The position numbers and the translations under genes were made by a program. A DNA stretch of 63,162 nucleotides, taken from JBOFFC01 sp051648405. Its GTDB lineage: Bacteria; Planctomycetota; Planctomycetia; Pirellulales; Lacipirellulaceae. Positions 49,228 to 57,458 of this stretch are shown one piece after another (the stretch's first letter is position 1; the number at the start of each line of letters is the position of its first letter). The stretch is from NCBI GenBank assembly GCA_051648405.1, contig JBOFFC010000007.1:1-63162 (forward strand), in the 5' to 3' direction. The notes under the pieces were generated by a model that saw only the letters and a list, made by a program, of their open reading frames with translations, ran no database searches and was not told the DNA's origin.

Positions 49228-50481
49228 CTACTGGGCGCCGGCGAGCCCGTTGCGGCCGACGCGCACCGCCAAAGTCTTGTCGACGGGCTTTCCGTTCTCG
49301 TCCCGGCGGATCAGGACGCTGGCCGTCGAGCCGATCTCGGTCGAGGCGATCTCGCGGCTGAGCAGCGTCGGGTCCGCCGCCTCGTGGTCGTTCCACCGCA
49401 GGATCACGTCCCCGGGACGCAGCCCGGCGATCTCGGCGGGGGTCTTCTTGGTCACCTCGGCGACCAGCACCCCCTTGCCGGTGGTGAGCCCCATGCGCGA
49501 CCGGACGACGTCCGACGGCGCCACGGGGCGGATTCCGAGGAACCCCCGTTCGACGTACCCCTTCGTGCGGAGCTGCTCGTACTTTTCGCGCGCCAGGTTG
49601 GCGGGGATTGCGAAGCTCACGCCGCGATAGCTGCGGCCGATGATCGCCGTGTTCACCCCGACCACCTGGCCCGCGAGGTTCACCAGCGGCCCCCCCGAGT
49701 TGCCGGGGTTCACCGCCGCGTCGGACTGCAAGAACTCTTGGTACAGGTTGTCGGTCAGGCCGCTTGCGCTGCGCCGCGCCTTGGCGCTGACGATCCCGAA
49801 CGTGACGGTGCTCTCGAGCCCAAACGGGGTGCCGACCGCCCACACGAAGTCCCCGGGTTGGAGGCCGTCACTGTCCCCCCACTCGACGACGGGCAGGTTT
49901 CCCCCATCGACTTTTAGCAGGGCGAGGTCGAGCGGCGGGTCGGCGGCCACAACCGAGGCGTCCGACATCTCGCCCGACGTGAACTGGACCCACACGCGCT
50001 GCGCGTTCTCGATCAGGTGGAAGTTCGTCAGCACGTAGCCGTCGCGATCGACGACGAAGCCCGAGCCTTGCCCCTCGCCGCTCATCCGGCCGCTCCCTTG
50101 CAGCACCTGGATGCTCACCACGGCCGGGCCGACTTTCTTCACGACCATCCGCGAGGCCTGCTCGAACCCCGCCAGTCGCGGGGCCAGGTCGCCGAGCGCC
50201 TTGCTCGCCACCTCGACTTCGGCTTCCATTTGCCCGCGGCGCACGTGGTACGCGACGATCTTGGCGAGGAACGGCGCCGCCACCACGCACAGCAGCACGC
50301 TCGCTAGCAGCACGAGCTTGCGGATGCGGTTGGCGAACGCGTAGGGGTCGGGGTCTCGCAGTTGCAGGTTGGGCTTGTCGAACATCTGCCGCGGCACGGC
50401 GCCGGGCACGGGTGGCGGCGCGGGTGTCGATGCTTCGGCGTCGGCGACCCCCTGCGGCCGGTCGATTGGCGGTTCGTCCAT
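49228..50481 (-). CDS. membrane-anchored HtrA/DegP-like serine protease
   Basis: A 417-residue envelope protease. A cytoplasmic proline-rich N-terminus (about 50 residues) precedes one TM helix (LVLLASVLLCVVAAPFLAKI); the rest is extracytoplasmic. The trypsin-like domain has GQGSGFVVDRDGYVLTNFHLI (His), PLDLALLKV (Asp) and QSDAAVNPGNSGGPL (Ser), so the triad is complete. One PDZ domain follows (GFLGIRPVAP to AGLRPGDVILRWNDHEA). DegS-like topology suggests protein quality control or stress signalling. It is the first gene of the minus-strand block leading into dnaG and rpoD, linking envelope stress and housekeeping transcription by position only. Confidence 0.92.
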   Translation of the reverse strand: MDEPPIDRPQGVADAEASTPAPPPVPGAVPRQMFDKPNLQLRDPDPYAFANRIRKLVLLASVLLCVVAAPFLAKIVAYHVRRGQMEAEVEVASKALGDLAPRLAGFEQASRMVVKKVGPAVVSIQVLQGSGRMSGEGQGSGFVVDRDGYVLTNFHLIENAQRVWVQFTSGEMSDASVVAADPPLDLALLKVDGGNLPVVEWGDSDGLQPGDFVWAVGTPFGLESTVTFGIVSAKARRSASGLTDNLYQEFLQSDAAVNPGNSGGPLVNLAGQVVGVNTAIIGRSYRGVSFAIPANLAREKYEQLRTKGYVERGFLGIRPVAPSDVVRSRMGLTTGKGVLVAEVTKKTPAEIAGLRPGDVILRWNDHEAADPTLLSREIASTEIGSTASVLIRRDENGKPVDKTLAVRVGRNGLAGAQ

Positions 50482-50648
50482 AGCTACGCGGGTCCCGATC
50501 GACGAGGGGCGAATGGCGGCCGACGCGAGGCGGCTCGATCGCTACGCCGATTGTAGCAACACGGTTCGCCTCCCGGCACGCACCCGGCGCGATCGTTACA
50601 ACCAGCGCCTGCGGGGCCGCTCCCCGCGAGGGGCCGACGTCGGACGCA

Positions 50649-51872
50649 ATGCCTCGGCACGGGGGCCAACCTAAGTTCCCACGGGGGTCCAACGGCCCTT
50701 CCCAGCTCGGCCAAGCACCCGCCATCAAGCCCGACCGATCCGCCGTGTCACAAGCGACCGCTGAACCGCAAAACGTCGCCTCGCGCGCGAAGGACGACGA
50801 CCTGGACCTGGGCCCCTGCTGCGAACGCTGCGGATTTCTGACGAAGTCCGCTGCTTGCCCGGCCTGCGGCTGGTACCCGAGCCTGGGGATCTACGTCGAG
50901 ATCGACCCGCAGTTCGAGGCGATGAACGGGGTCAACGTGCCGCTGCCCGAGGGCGCCCCCGCCCCGGCCGAGGGGCTCGCGAAGCACCTGGCGGTTTGGA
51001 AGGGGCTGATCCCCGTCTGGGGCTGGGTGCTGCTGGGGACGACTCTCGCGTGCGTCGCGGGCTGCATCGCCGCCCGTGTGGCGACCGACGCGACGCCGTA
51101 CGTGCGCTCGGTGTGGGGCGTTTCCATGCTGCTGGGCGGCATGGGCACAGCGCTCGTCGCGCACATCACTTGCTTCGTGCTAATGAGCGCCGACGACGCC
51201 GACCTGGGCCTCGCCGACATCCTCGTCAAACCACTCAAGGCGTGGGGCAAGCTGCTCACCCAGCTTCCGCAGCGTGTGACCGTGCTGAACGTCGCGAACG
51301 CGGGGGTCACCTCGGCCCTCGGCGCGGCGCTGATCGTCGGCGGGATCCCTTACGAGTCCCTGCTCGACTGGGGATTCAAGGCCCGCGCCAAGCCAAACCT
51401 GGTGGGGATGATCGCCGAACAAGCGCAGAAGATCGAAGGCAAGGACGAGTCGCTCGAGGACTCGGTGAACGACTTCGCCAACAAAGCGGCCGGCGACCTG
51501 ACGGCGGACAAGCCCCGGGTCGAGAAGCCGCGCACGAACCTCGACTGCGTCGTGATCGGCTTCCTTGCCGGCGCCCATCCCGAGACGGGAGAGAAGCGGA
51601 TCGAGGCGCTGCTGATCGCTGGCGACAACCGTGGCAAACTCAAGCACCTGGGGTCCGTGAGGCCGGTGCTCGACGCCAAGGACGCCAAGGACATGCTCAG
51701 CAAGTTCGAACGCTACAAGTCGAGCCGCCCCTTCGTGCAGACCAGCATCACGGCCCAATGGGTCCAGCCGCGGTTCACCTGTCGGGTCAGCTACACCGAC
51801 TGGGCCGAGGGGGGGAAGCCGAAGGACCTCAAGTGGGTCTCGCTGCTCGAAGAGGTTCAGCTCCCCTGGTGA
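50649..51872 (+). CDS. zinc-ribbon membrane protein with C-terminal DNA-ligase-OB-fold-like domain
   Basis: A 407-residue protein. Residues 57-73 hold a cysteine cluster (CCERCGFLTKSAACPACGW) typical of a zinc ribbon. Three hydrophobic helices follow (about 119-140, 154-177 and 215-235). The last 110 residues (about 297-405) read like the C-terminal OB domain of ATP-dependent DNA ligases: LDCVVIGFLAG, IEALLIAGDNRGKLKHLGSV, WVQPRFTCRVSYTDWAEGGK and KWVSLLEE match the family positions for DCVVIGY, GALLLG.YD.G.L.YVG, WV.P.LV.EV.F.EWT and the final strand. The nucleotidyltransferase domain is absent, so it is not a ligase. Function unknown. Confidence 0.72.
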   Translation: MPRHGGQPKFPRGSNGPSQLGQAPAIKPDRSAVSQATAEPQNVASRAKDDDLDLGPCCERCGFLTKSAACPACGWYPSLGIYVEIDPQFEAMNGVNVPLPEGAPAPAEGLAKHLAVWKGLIPVWGWVLLGTTLACVAGCIAARVATDATPYVRSVWGVSMLLGGMGTALVAHITCFVLMSADDADLGLADILVKPLKAWGKLLTQLPQRVTVLNVANAGVTSALGAALIVGGIPYESLLDWGFKARAKPNLVGMIAEQAQKIEGKDESLEDSVNDFANKAAGDLTADKPRVEKPRTNLDCVVIGFLAGAHPETGEKRIEALLIAGDNRGKLKHLGSVRPVLDAKDAKDMLSKFERYKSSRPFVQTSITAQWVQPRFTCRVSYTDWAEGGKPKDLKWVSLLEEVQLPW

Positions 51873-51911
51873 GCGTCTGGGCAACGGCGTGCGGTCGAGT
51901 AGCCTAGGGGG

Positions 51912-52640
51912 ATGAGCCCCGACGCCGCTGAGAGCCGCTTCCCCGACCCGCGCGAGGCCGACTCCGAGGGGCTCGTCGGCTACGGCGGCTCCTTAGGGGT
52001 CGAGTGGCTCCTCGACGCGTACCGCCACGGCGTCTTCCCGTGGCCCGTCGCGGCCCACGAACCGATGCTGTGGTTCTCTCCCGACCCGCGCGGGGTGCTG
52101 CCGCTCGACGGGCTCCACGTCTCGCGCCGGCTGCGTCGCCGCCTTCGGAGCGGCGCGTTCTACGTCACGATCGACACGGCGTTCGGCGAAGTGATCGACG
52201 CGTGCGCGGAAGGGCCGGGCCGCGAAGGGGGGACCTGGATCACGCCGCGCATGCGCCGCGCTTACCGCCGCCTGCACGAGGCGGGGCACGCCCACAGCGT
52301 CGAGGTCTGGGACGCGCGAGCAGCTGAGTCAGCTCTAGTAGTCCCAGGCCACGGTGCCCCGACCCTTGTCGGCGGCGTGTACGGCGTGGCGATCGGCGGG
52401 CTGTTCGCTGCCGAGTCGATGTTCCACCGCCAGACCGACGCCTCGAAGGTGGCGGTCGCCAGCTTGGTCGCGCACCTCAACGCGCGGGGTTACCAGCTGC
52501 TCGACATCCAGCAGGTCACGGAACACACCGCGAGCCTCGGGGCGATCGAGGTCCCGCGCGACGAGTATGTTAGTCTGCTGGCCGAGGTCGTTGACCTACC
52601 GGTTACGTTCGGCCAGAAGATCGCCCCCGTCGCGTGGTGA
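51912..52640 (+). CDS. aat: leucyl/phenylalanyl-tRNA-protein transferase
   Basis: A 242-residue enzyme that adds leucine or phenylalanine to N-terminal arginine or lysine of proteins, marking them for ClpS/ClpAP (N-degron pathway). Family motifs: GLVGYGGSLGVEWLLDAYRHGVFPWP, LWFSPDPRGVLPL, TWITPRMRRAYRRLHEAGHAHSVEVW, LVGGVYGVAIGGLFAAESMFHR and ARGYQLLDIQ. The length is typical. It begins 39 nt after the zinc-ribbon membrane gene and could be co-transcribed with it. Confidence 0.95.
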   Translation: MSPDAAESRFPDPREADSEGLVGYGGSLGVEWLLDAYRHGVFPWPVAAHEPMLWFSPDPRGVLPLDGLHVSRRLRRRLRSGAFYVTIDTAFGEVIDACAEGPGREGGTWITPRMRRAYRRLHEAGHAHSVEVWDARAAESALVVPGHGAPTLVGGVYGVAIGGLFAAESMFHRQTDASKVAVASLVAHLNARGYQLLDIQQVTEHTASLGAIEVPRDEYVSLLAEVVDLPVTFGQKIAPVAW

Positions 52641-52644
52641 CCCG

Positions 52645-52995
52645 TCACCCCGGTGGCCACGCCAGCGGCCGGCCCCCCAGGACGTGCAGGTGTAGGTGGT
52701 CCACCGTCTGGCCGCCGTCGGGGCCGCAGTTGATCACCACGCGGTAGCCCGACTCGGCAACGCCCAACTGCCGCGCCACGTCGCGCACCGCGATCAGCAG
52801 CTTGCCCAGCAGCAGCGCGTCGTCGTCCGCGGCCCCCTCGGTCGAGACGATCGGCCGCTTGGGGACCACCAGCACGTGCGTCGGCGCCTGGGGGGCGATG
52901 TCGCGGATCGCCAGGCAGTCGTCGTCCTCGTAGAGGATCTCCGCGGGGATCTCGCGCTTCGCAATCTTGGTGAACAGCGTCTCGCGCTCGGGCAT
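52645..52995 (-). CDS. HIT family nucleotide-binding hydrolase
   Basis: A 116-residue histidine-triad protein of the HinT branch. The triad is HLHLHVLGGR near the C-terminus. The N-terminus TLFTKIAKREIPAEILYEDDDCLAIRDIAPQAPTHVLVVPK is characteristic. It hydrolyses adenosine phosphoramidates and related nucleotides. It ends four bases from the aat stop codon in convergent orientation. The start at 52995 opens into the repeat-filled spacer. Confidence 0.95.
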   Translation of the reverse strand: MPERETLFTKIAKREIPAEILYEDDDCLAIRDIAPQAPTHVLVVPKRPIVSTEGAADDDALLLGKLLIAVRDVARQLGVAESGYRVVINCGPDGGQTVDHLHLHVLGGRPLAWPPG

Positions 52996-53035
52996 AATCG
53001 GCGACTCGCTAGCCAGGACTGGGGGAACGCTTACG

Positions 53036-53190
53036 AAAGGAGATCGGGCGATGACGGGGGAGACAACGAGCTACGTCCACGAGAGCGGTGGTTTTCAACC
53101 ACCCCACGTCCACAGGGCCGGACAGCCATTGAAGTCCGCAGCGCCACGGACCATCTCCCCTCCATCTCCCGTATCTCCTTCTCCATCGAC
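53036..53190. repeat. GATG/CATC-type inverted repeat around a small hairpin
   Basis: The left part (53036-53063) has GGAGATCGGGCGATGACGGG; the right part (53151-53190) has the opposite sense, CCATCTCCCC, TCCATCTCCC, GTATCTCC, TTCTCCATC. Between them lies GGTGGTT-TTC-AACCACC (53087-53103), a perfect 7-bp hairpin. The 292-nt gap between the HIT gene and the next gene contains only this and the terminator at 53224. It belongs to the same family as 4895-4926 and 44314-44349. Confidence 0.5.
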
Positions 53191-53223
53191 TTCGCCAGCG
53201 AGTCTACCGCGGCCCACAAACGA

Positions 53224-53257
53224 CCGAAGCCCCCGGGGGGCTACCCGGGGGCTTCGG
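53224..53257 (-). terminator. strong hairpin, probable terminator of the GY-rich secreted protein gene
   Basis: CCGAAGCCCCCGGG (53224-53237) and CCCGGGGGCTTCGG (53244-53257) pair perfectly over 14 bp around a 6-nt loop. On the minus strand the next bases are TCGTTTGTGG, a weak T-rich tail. It lies 31 nt beyond the stop of the minus-strand gene. Confidence 0.55.
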
Positions 53258-53287
53258 AAGGAATCGTAGGGGGTTCGGCGTCGAGAG

Positions 53288-53734
53288 CTAGTAGACGCGC
53301 TCGTCGCGCTGTTGCTGTTCGACGAACGGGTTGATGATCACCAGCGGCTTCACCACCGCCGGCTTGCGCGCCGAGATGGTCTTCTCCGTATGCTCCGGGG
53401 CCTTCTCGATCCCCTTGGACGACGAGCTCGGCGTCGCGTAGGGGTTCACGATCTCGATCGGCTGCGTGCCGCACTCGAGGTCCGGCGTGCGGAAGTGCGG
53501 CGGGTAGGCGAACGGGCTGTGCCCGTAGGTCCGCGGCACGGGGACGCTGTAGTAGACCGGCGGCCGCGAGGCGAAGTAGGGGACGCGGTTCTCGGTCGGG
53601 TAGTCGAGCGAGCGGTAGAGCCCGCCGATGCCGATCCCGTAGCCGTAACCGTACCCCCCGTCGAACGCCGAGGCGGCGCCGGGGGCGATCAGCGCTGCTG
53701 CCGAGAACAAAGCGGTGAGGATCGTGTTTCGCAT
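53288..53734 (-). CDS. small secreted protein, glycine/tyrosine-rich N-terminus
   Basis: A 148-residue exported protein. Signal peptide NTILTALFSAAALIAPGAASA is followed by GGYGYGYGIGIGGLY and a proline/tyrosine-rich middle (PPVYYSVPVPRTYGHSPFAYPPHF). The C-terminal third is charged (EKAPEHTEKTISARKP) and ends QQQRDERVY. There is one cysteine after the signal peptide. I do not recognise a family; the composition suggests a structural or envelope-associated protein. A monocistronic unit between a probable terminator and the divergent queG gene. Confidence 0.75.
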   Translation of the reverse strand: MRNTILTALFSAAALIAPGAASAFDGGYGYGYGIGIGGLYRSLDYPTENRVPYFASRPPVYYSVPVPRTYGHSPFAYPPHFRTPDLECGTQPIEIVNPYATPSSSSKGIEKAPEHTEKTISARKPAVVKPLVIINPFVEQQQRDERVY

Positions 53735-53928
53735 GGCGCCGTCTCGTATGCTGGAAAGTCGGTCGTTGCGTCGGGGCCACGGTGTGGCGTCGGGTCCACC
53801 CCACAGGTTTCGCTTTCTCCACGCTAATCGCGGCCAAGGGGCACGCAAACGGTTTTTCCGGGGATCGCCGCGACCGGCGCTGGTCCCGTTTGCCCTCTCG
53901 TCGCGCCGTTTTCCCGGTAGTTTCTCCG

Positions 53929-54984
53929 TTGCCCACCCCCGACGACCTCGCCCGGCTCGCCAAGGCCGAAGCCCTCGCCCGGGGCTTTGACCTGGTAGGG
54001 GTTGCGCCGGCCGAGCGGCCGGCGGGGCTCGCCGACTTCGACGAGTGGCTGCGGCGGGGCTACGCCGGGCAGATGGGGTTCCTCGCCGAGCGCCGCGACG
54101 CTTACGAGCACCCGGACCGACTGTTGCCGGGGACGCGCAGCGTGGTGATCGTCGGCCTGGGCTACCGCACGGGCGAACCACGCGAGCCGTCGCCGTCCGA
54201 GGGGCGCGTCGCCCGCTTCGCCTGGGGCGACGCCGACTACCACGCGGTGGTTCGAGCGAAGCTCTACCGACTGGCCGACGCGCTGCGCGAGCACGCCCCG
54301 GGCTCGGAGACGCGCTGCGCGATCGACTCGGCGCCGCTCTTCGAGCGCGAGCTGGCAGAGCGCGCGGGGCTCGGCTGGATCGGCAAGAACACGCTGCTGC
54401 TCAATCGCGAGCAAGGGAGCTGGTTCTTCCTCGCGGCGGTGCTGACGACCGCCGAGCTTGCCCCCGACGAGCCGCAGGCGGTTGATCATTGCGGCACGTG
54501 TACGGCGTGCCTCGACGCCTGCCCGACGCGGGCCTTTGTCGCCCCGCGCGTGCTCGACGCATCGAAGTGCATCAGTTACCTGACGATCGAGCACGAGGGG
54601 CTCCCCGCCGAGGGGCTGCGCGCGGGGATCGGCGACTGGGCCTTCGGCTGCGACGTTTGCCAGGACGTGTGCCCTTGGAACCGCCGTGCCCCGACGGTCG
54701 AGACCGAGGGGCTCACCCCGCGCGACGACACCGACCCCATCGACCTCGTCGAGCTCGTGAACCTGACGGACGACGAGCACCGCCGTCGCTTCCGCAAGAC
54801 GCCGCTCTGGCGCCCGCGGCACGAGGGGCTGGCACGGAACGCGGCGATCGCCCTGGGGAACAAACGACCCCCCGAGGGAGAAGCCGCGCTGCGCAAGGCC
54901 CGGGAGTCTGACTCACCCACGGTCCGCGCCGCGGCCGAGTGGGGGCTCGCTCAGTACGAGGCGAATCGGGAAGCGAACGACTGA
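53929..54984 (+). CDS. queG: epoxyqueuosine reductase QueG
   Basis: A 351-residue cobalamin-dependent iron-sulfur enzyme completing queuosine synthesis in tRNA. Two 4Fe-4S motifs are present: CGTCTACLDACPTRA and CDVCQDVCPWN. Further family blocks are GFDLVGVAPAERP, GYAGQMGFLAERRD, DSAPLFERELAERAGLGWIGKNT and the C-terminal HEAT-like region GLARNAAIALGN. I start at the TTG at 53929 because residues upstream do not match the family; no ATG is available nearby. The neighbour downstream is another tRNA modification gene (dihydrouridine synthase). Confidence 0.93.
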   Translation: MPTPDDLARLAKAEALARGFDLVGVAPAERPAGLADFDEWLRRGYAGQMGFLAERRDAYEHPDRLLPGTRSVVIVGLGYRTGEPREPSPSEGRVARFAWGDADYHAVVRAKLYRLADALREHAPGSETRCAIDSAPLFERELAERAGLGWIGKNTLLLNREQGSWFFLAAVLTTAELAPDEPQAVDHCGTCTACLDACPTRAFVAPRVLDASKCISYLTIEHEGLPAEGLRAGIGDWAFGCDVCQDVCPWNRRAPTVETEGLTPRDDTDPIDLVELVNLTDDEHRRRFRKTPLWRPRHEGLARNAAIALGNKRPPEGEAALRKARESDSPTVRAAAEWGLAQYEANREAND

Positions 54985-55045
54985 GCAGGCAGCAGGCAGG
55001 GGACCATTGGCTTGGTCATCGGTGCTTGGAGATTGGTGCTTCTCG
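54984..55045. repeat. heptamer/GGTCATCGGTGCTT composite repeat
   Basis: GCAGGCAGCAGGCAGGGGACC is followed by TTGGTCATCGGTGCTTGGAG and GATTGGTGCTTCTCGATC (overlapping the queG stop codon region). GGTCATCGGTGCTT (55014-55027) differs from 38088-38101 by one base. Third copy of the family, again directly after a gene. Confidence 0.65.
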
Positions 55046-55094
55046 ATCAGCTAGCCACTGCCAACCGACCACCCCCCTTCGTATGATCGCAGCA

Positions 55095-56183
55095 ATGCAC
55101 GCCTTGAAGGACCTCTCGATCGGCCCGCTGCGCGTCGGCTTCCCCGTCGTGCAGGCGGCGCTGTCGGGGTACAGCGACTCGGCGATGCGCGTGCTCGCGC
55201 GGCGGCACGGGGCGTCGTACTCGCTCTGCGAGGTGATGCTCGACAAGTTCCTGGTCGGCTTCAAGCCGCGGGCCCGGACCAGCCACCTGCTTCACATCGC
55301 GGACGAAGAGCACCCCGTTGGCGGCCAACTGATGGGCGCCGAGCCCGAGCAGTTCGCCGCCGCGGCCGGGCGCCTGAGCGACGCGGGCTTCGACGTGATC
55401 GACGTCAACTTCGGTTGCCCCGTACGCAAGGTCCTCGGCCGTTGCCGCGGTGGCTTCCACCTTAGTCAACCCGAAGTGGCGCTCGAAATCGTCCAGCGGG
55501 TGCGCGACGCCACGCCGGCCGACAAGCCGGTGACGCTTAAGATGCGGCGCGGCATCGACGACTCGGCCGAGTCGCGCGACAACTTCTACACCATCTTCGA
55601 CCGCGCGTTCGAGCTCGGCGTGGCGGCGGTGACGGTGCACGGCCGCACGGTCGAGCAGCGCTACGACGGGCCGTCGCGCTGGGAGTTCCTGCGCGACCTC
55701 AAGCGGCACGCCGGCGTGCGCACGATCCTTGGGAGCGGCGACCTGTTCTCGGCCCAGGCGTGCCTCGACATGATCGCCTACACGGGGGTCGATGGGGTGA
55801 CCGTCGCGCGCGGCGCGATCGGCAACCCGTGGATTTTCGAGCAAGCGCGGGCGCTCGCCGCCGGCGAGCCGCTCCCCGAGGCCCCGTCCCTGTGGCGGCA
55901 GCGCGAGGTGATCGCCGAGCACTATCGGCTGGCCGAGCAGCTCTACGGCGCCGACCGCTGCCTCCCCGACATGCGGAAGTTCGCGATCAAGTACTCGAAG
56001 CTCCACCCGCGCCACGTCGAAGTCCGCGAAGCGTTCTGCGCCGTGAAGCAGCCCGGCGCGTGGCGTGCGGTGCTCGACGCGTGGTACGCCGAGGACCTCC
56101 CCGGCGTCCACCCGGCGATCGACGAGCCGAACCCCCTCTCGAGCGAGGCCGTGTCGAGCGAAGCGGCGCTCACGCCGGCCTAG
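55095..56183 (+). CDS. tRNA-dihydrouridine synthase
   Basis: A 362-residue FMN-dependent TIM-barrel enzyme that reduces uridine in tRNA D-loops. Motifs: PVVQAALSGYSDSAMRVLARRHGA (barrel entry), GGQLMGAEPEQFAAAA, FDVIDVNFGCPVRKV, VTLKMRRGIDD, AVTVHGRTVEQRYDGPSRW and TVARGAIGNPWIF (FMN phosphate site). The segment after GCPVRKV is GRCRGGFHL, a variant of the usual GAG-x-L stretch. Subfamily (DusA/B/C) is not decided. An ATG at 55083 is an alternative start. The 3' end overlaps the convergent membrane protein gene by four bases; the two stop codons share CTAG. Confidence 0.92.
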   Translation: MHALKDLSIGPLRVGFPVVQAALSGYSDSAMRVLARRHGASYSLCEVMLDKFLVGFKPRARTSHLLHIADEEHPVGGQLMGAEPEQFAAAAGRLSDAGFDVIDVNFGCPVRKVLGRCRGGFHLSQPEVALEIVQRVRDATPADKPVTLKMRRGIDDSAESRDNFYTIFDRAFELGVAAVTVHGRTVEQRYDGPSRWEFLRDLKRHAGVRTILGSGDLFSAQACLDMIAYTGVDGVTVARGAIGNPWIFEQARALAAGEPLPEAPSLWRQREVIAEHYRLAEQLYGADRCLPDMRKFAIKYSKLHPRHVEVREAFCAVKQPGAWRAVLDAWYAEDLPGVHPAIDEPNPLSSEAVSSEAALTPA

Positions 56184-57430
56184 CGATCGCCCGCGACGAC
56201 GGCGCCGACGCCCCAGCCCCCGTTGGCGGCTTCGCGGCACGCTTTGGCGCCGTCAACGATTGTGGCTTCGCGGTCGCGCGCCCAGCGGCCGGTCGGCCCC
56301 TCGACCGCCACGCGGACGCGGTCCCCGATCGGGTACCGCTCGGCCAGCCACGCGGCGAGTGCCAGCTTCACCCGATTCTGCGGATAGAGCGGGGCCCGTG
56401 TCTCGTCGAGCCCCCACAGATCAATCCGCACGCGGCGCCAGGGACCGGGGTCCTTAGCGTCTCGCGACAGGCTACGGAGCGCGGCCGGCAAGCGGTCGAG
56501 GACCGACTCGTGGACGAGGATGGTTGCGCGCTCGGCGCGGGGGGCGTAGAGGCCCCACGACGGCCACGCGTCCCACGCCCGTGCGTAGAGGGCGGCCGGC
56601 GCCGCGATCGCCAGGACCGCGATCGCGATCACCAAACGCTCGGCCAGCGTTGCGCGAGGCGCGTGCTCGGTCGCGGAATCCTCGGTCGTCGGCCAAAAGA
56701 GGGTCCACGTCTGCCACGCGAACCCCGCGTTCCAGACGAGCACCCCGAGGCTGTGCCCGAGGCCCCACGGGCCGAGCACCGCGATCGTCGCGCCGTGCAT
56801 GACGACCGCGAGCACGCTACCGAAGCGGGCGATTCGTGGGCTCGACCACGACGCTGCGAGCAAGGCGGCGATCAGCAGTTCCCCCGCGGGGAGCGCGAGC
56901 GCCGCCGCGCGTCGCGCTCCGCCGGACCACGCCATCACGTTCCAGCCGAAAGGCGAGACGAGCGTCGCGGCCATGCGCGTGCCGATCGTGTCGGCGAACT
57001 CGAGGTCGAGCTTCGCGAGCGCCGACCACGCATAGACCGAGATGGCGAGCAGCCGAGCCCAGCTGTTCGCCCGTCGTGGTTCACACGCGAATAGCAGCGA
57101 TCCAACGAGCAGTGCGTGGTACGCCCACGGCTGCCAGCGGAGCTGGTCGAGTGCGGCGAGCACCGCGAGGGCGGTTGTCGCCAGCGCTACGCGTGTGCGA
57201 AGAGTCCTGTCATCGCTCGCAAGAAGGCTGGCGACCGTCATCACGACGACGATCGCCAGCAGGGCGAAGTCGGTCCGCGGCGGGACCGTGGCGAGCCACT
57301 CGCTCGGCGCGACACGCGGTAGTTCGCGGAGCGGCGTCCACAGCGGCCACGTGGCGGCGACGCAGCCGAGCAGCGTGATCGCCCAAGGGCGCAGCAGCGG
57401 CCGATCAGAGGTCGTAGTGGGCGAGGGCAT
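56180..57430 (-). CDS. polytopic membrane protein of unknown function
   Basis: A 416-residue protein with about eight to nine hydrophobic helices in the first 300 residues (for example WAITLLGCVAATWPLW, FALLAIVVVMTVASLL, YHALLVGSLLFA) and a C-terminal soluble domain of about 110 residues (WGLYAPRAERATILVHESVLDRLP to the end). The WSALAKLDLEF and GWNVMAW segments recall HTTM/vitamin-K-carboxylase-like membrane proteins, but I cannot assign it. Next upstream on the same strand is the large secreted protein gene, 28 nt away, so they probably form an operon. Confidence 0.75.
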   Translation of the reverse strand: MPSPTTTSDRPLLRPWAITLLGCVAATWPLWTPLRELPRVAPSEWLATVPPRTDFALLAIVVVMTVASLLASDDRTLRTRVALATTALAVLAALDQLRWQPWAYHALLVGSLLFACEPRRANSWARLLAISVYAWSALAKLDLEFADTIGTRMAATLVSPFGWNVMAWSGGARRAAALALPAGELLIAALLAASWSSPRIARFGSVLAVVMHGATIAVLGPWGLGHSLGVLVWNAGFAWQTWTLFWPTTEDSATEHAPRATLAERLVIAIAVLAIAAPAALYARAWDAWPSWGLYAPRAERATILVHESVLDRLPAALRSLSRDAKDPGPWRRVRIDLWGLDETRAPLYPQNRVKLALAAWLAERYPIGDRVRVAVEGPTGRWARDREATIVDGAKACREAANGGWGVGAVVAGDR

Positions 57431-57458
57431 TGGGGCTCAGCGTAGCCGGCGGCAACCG

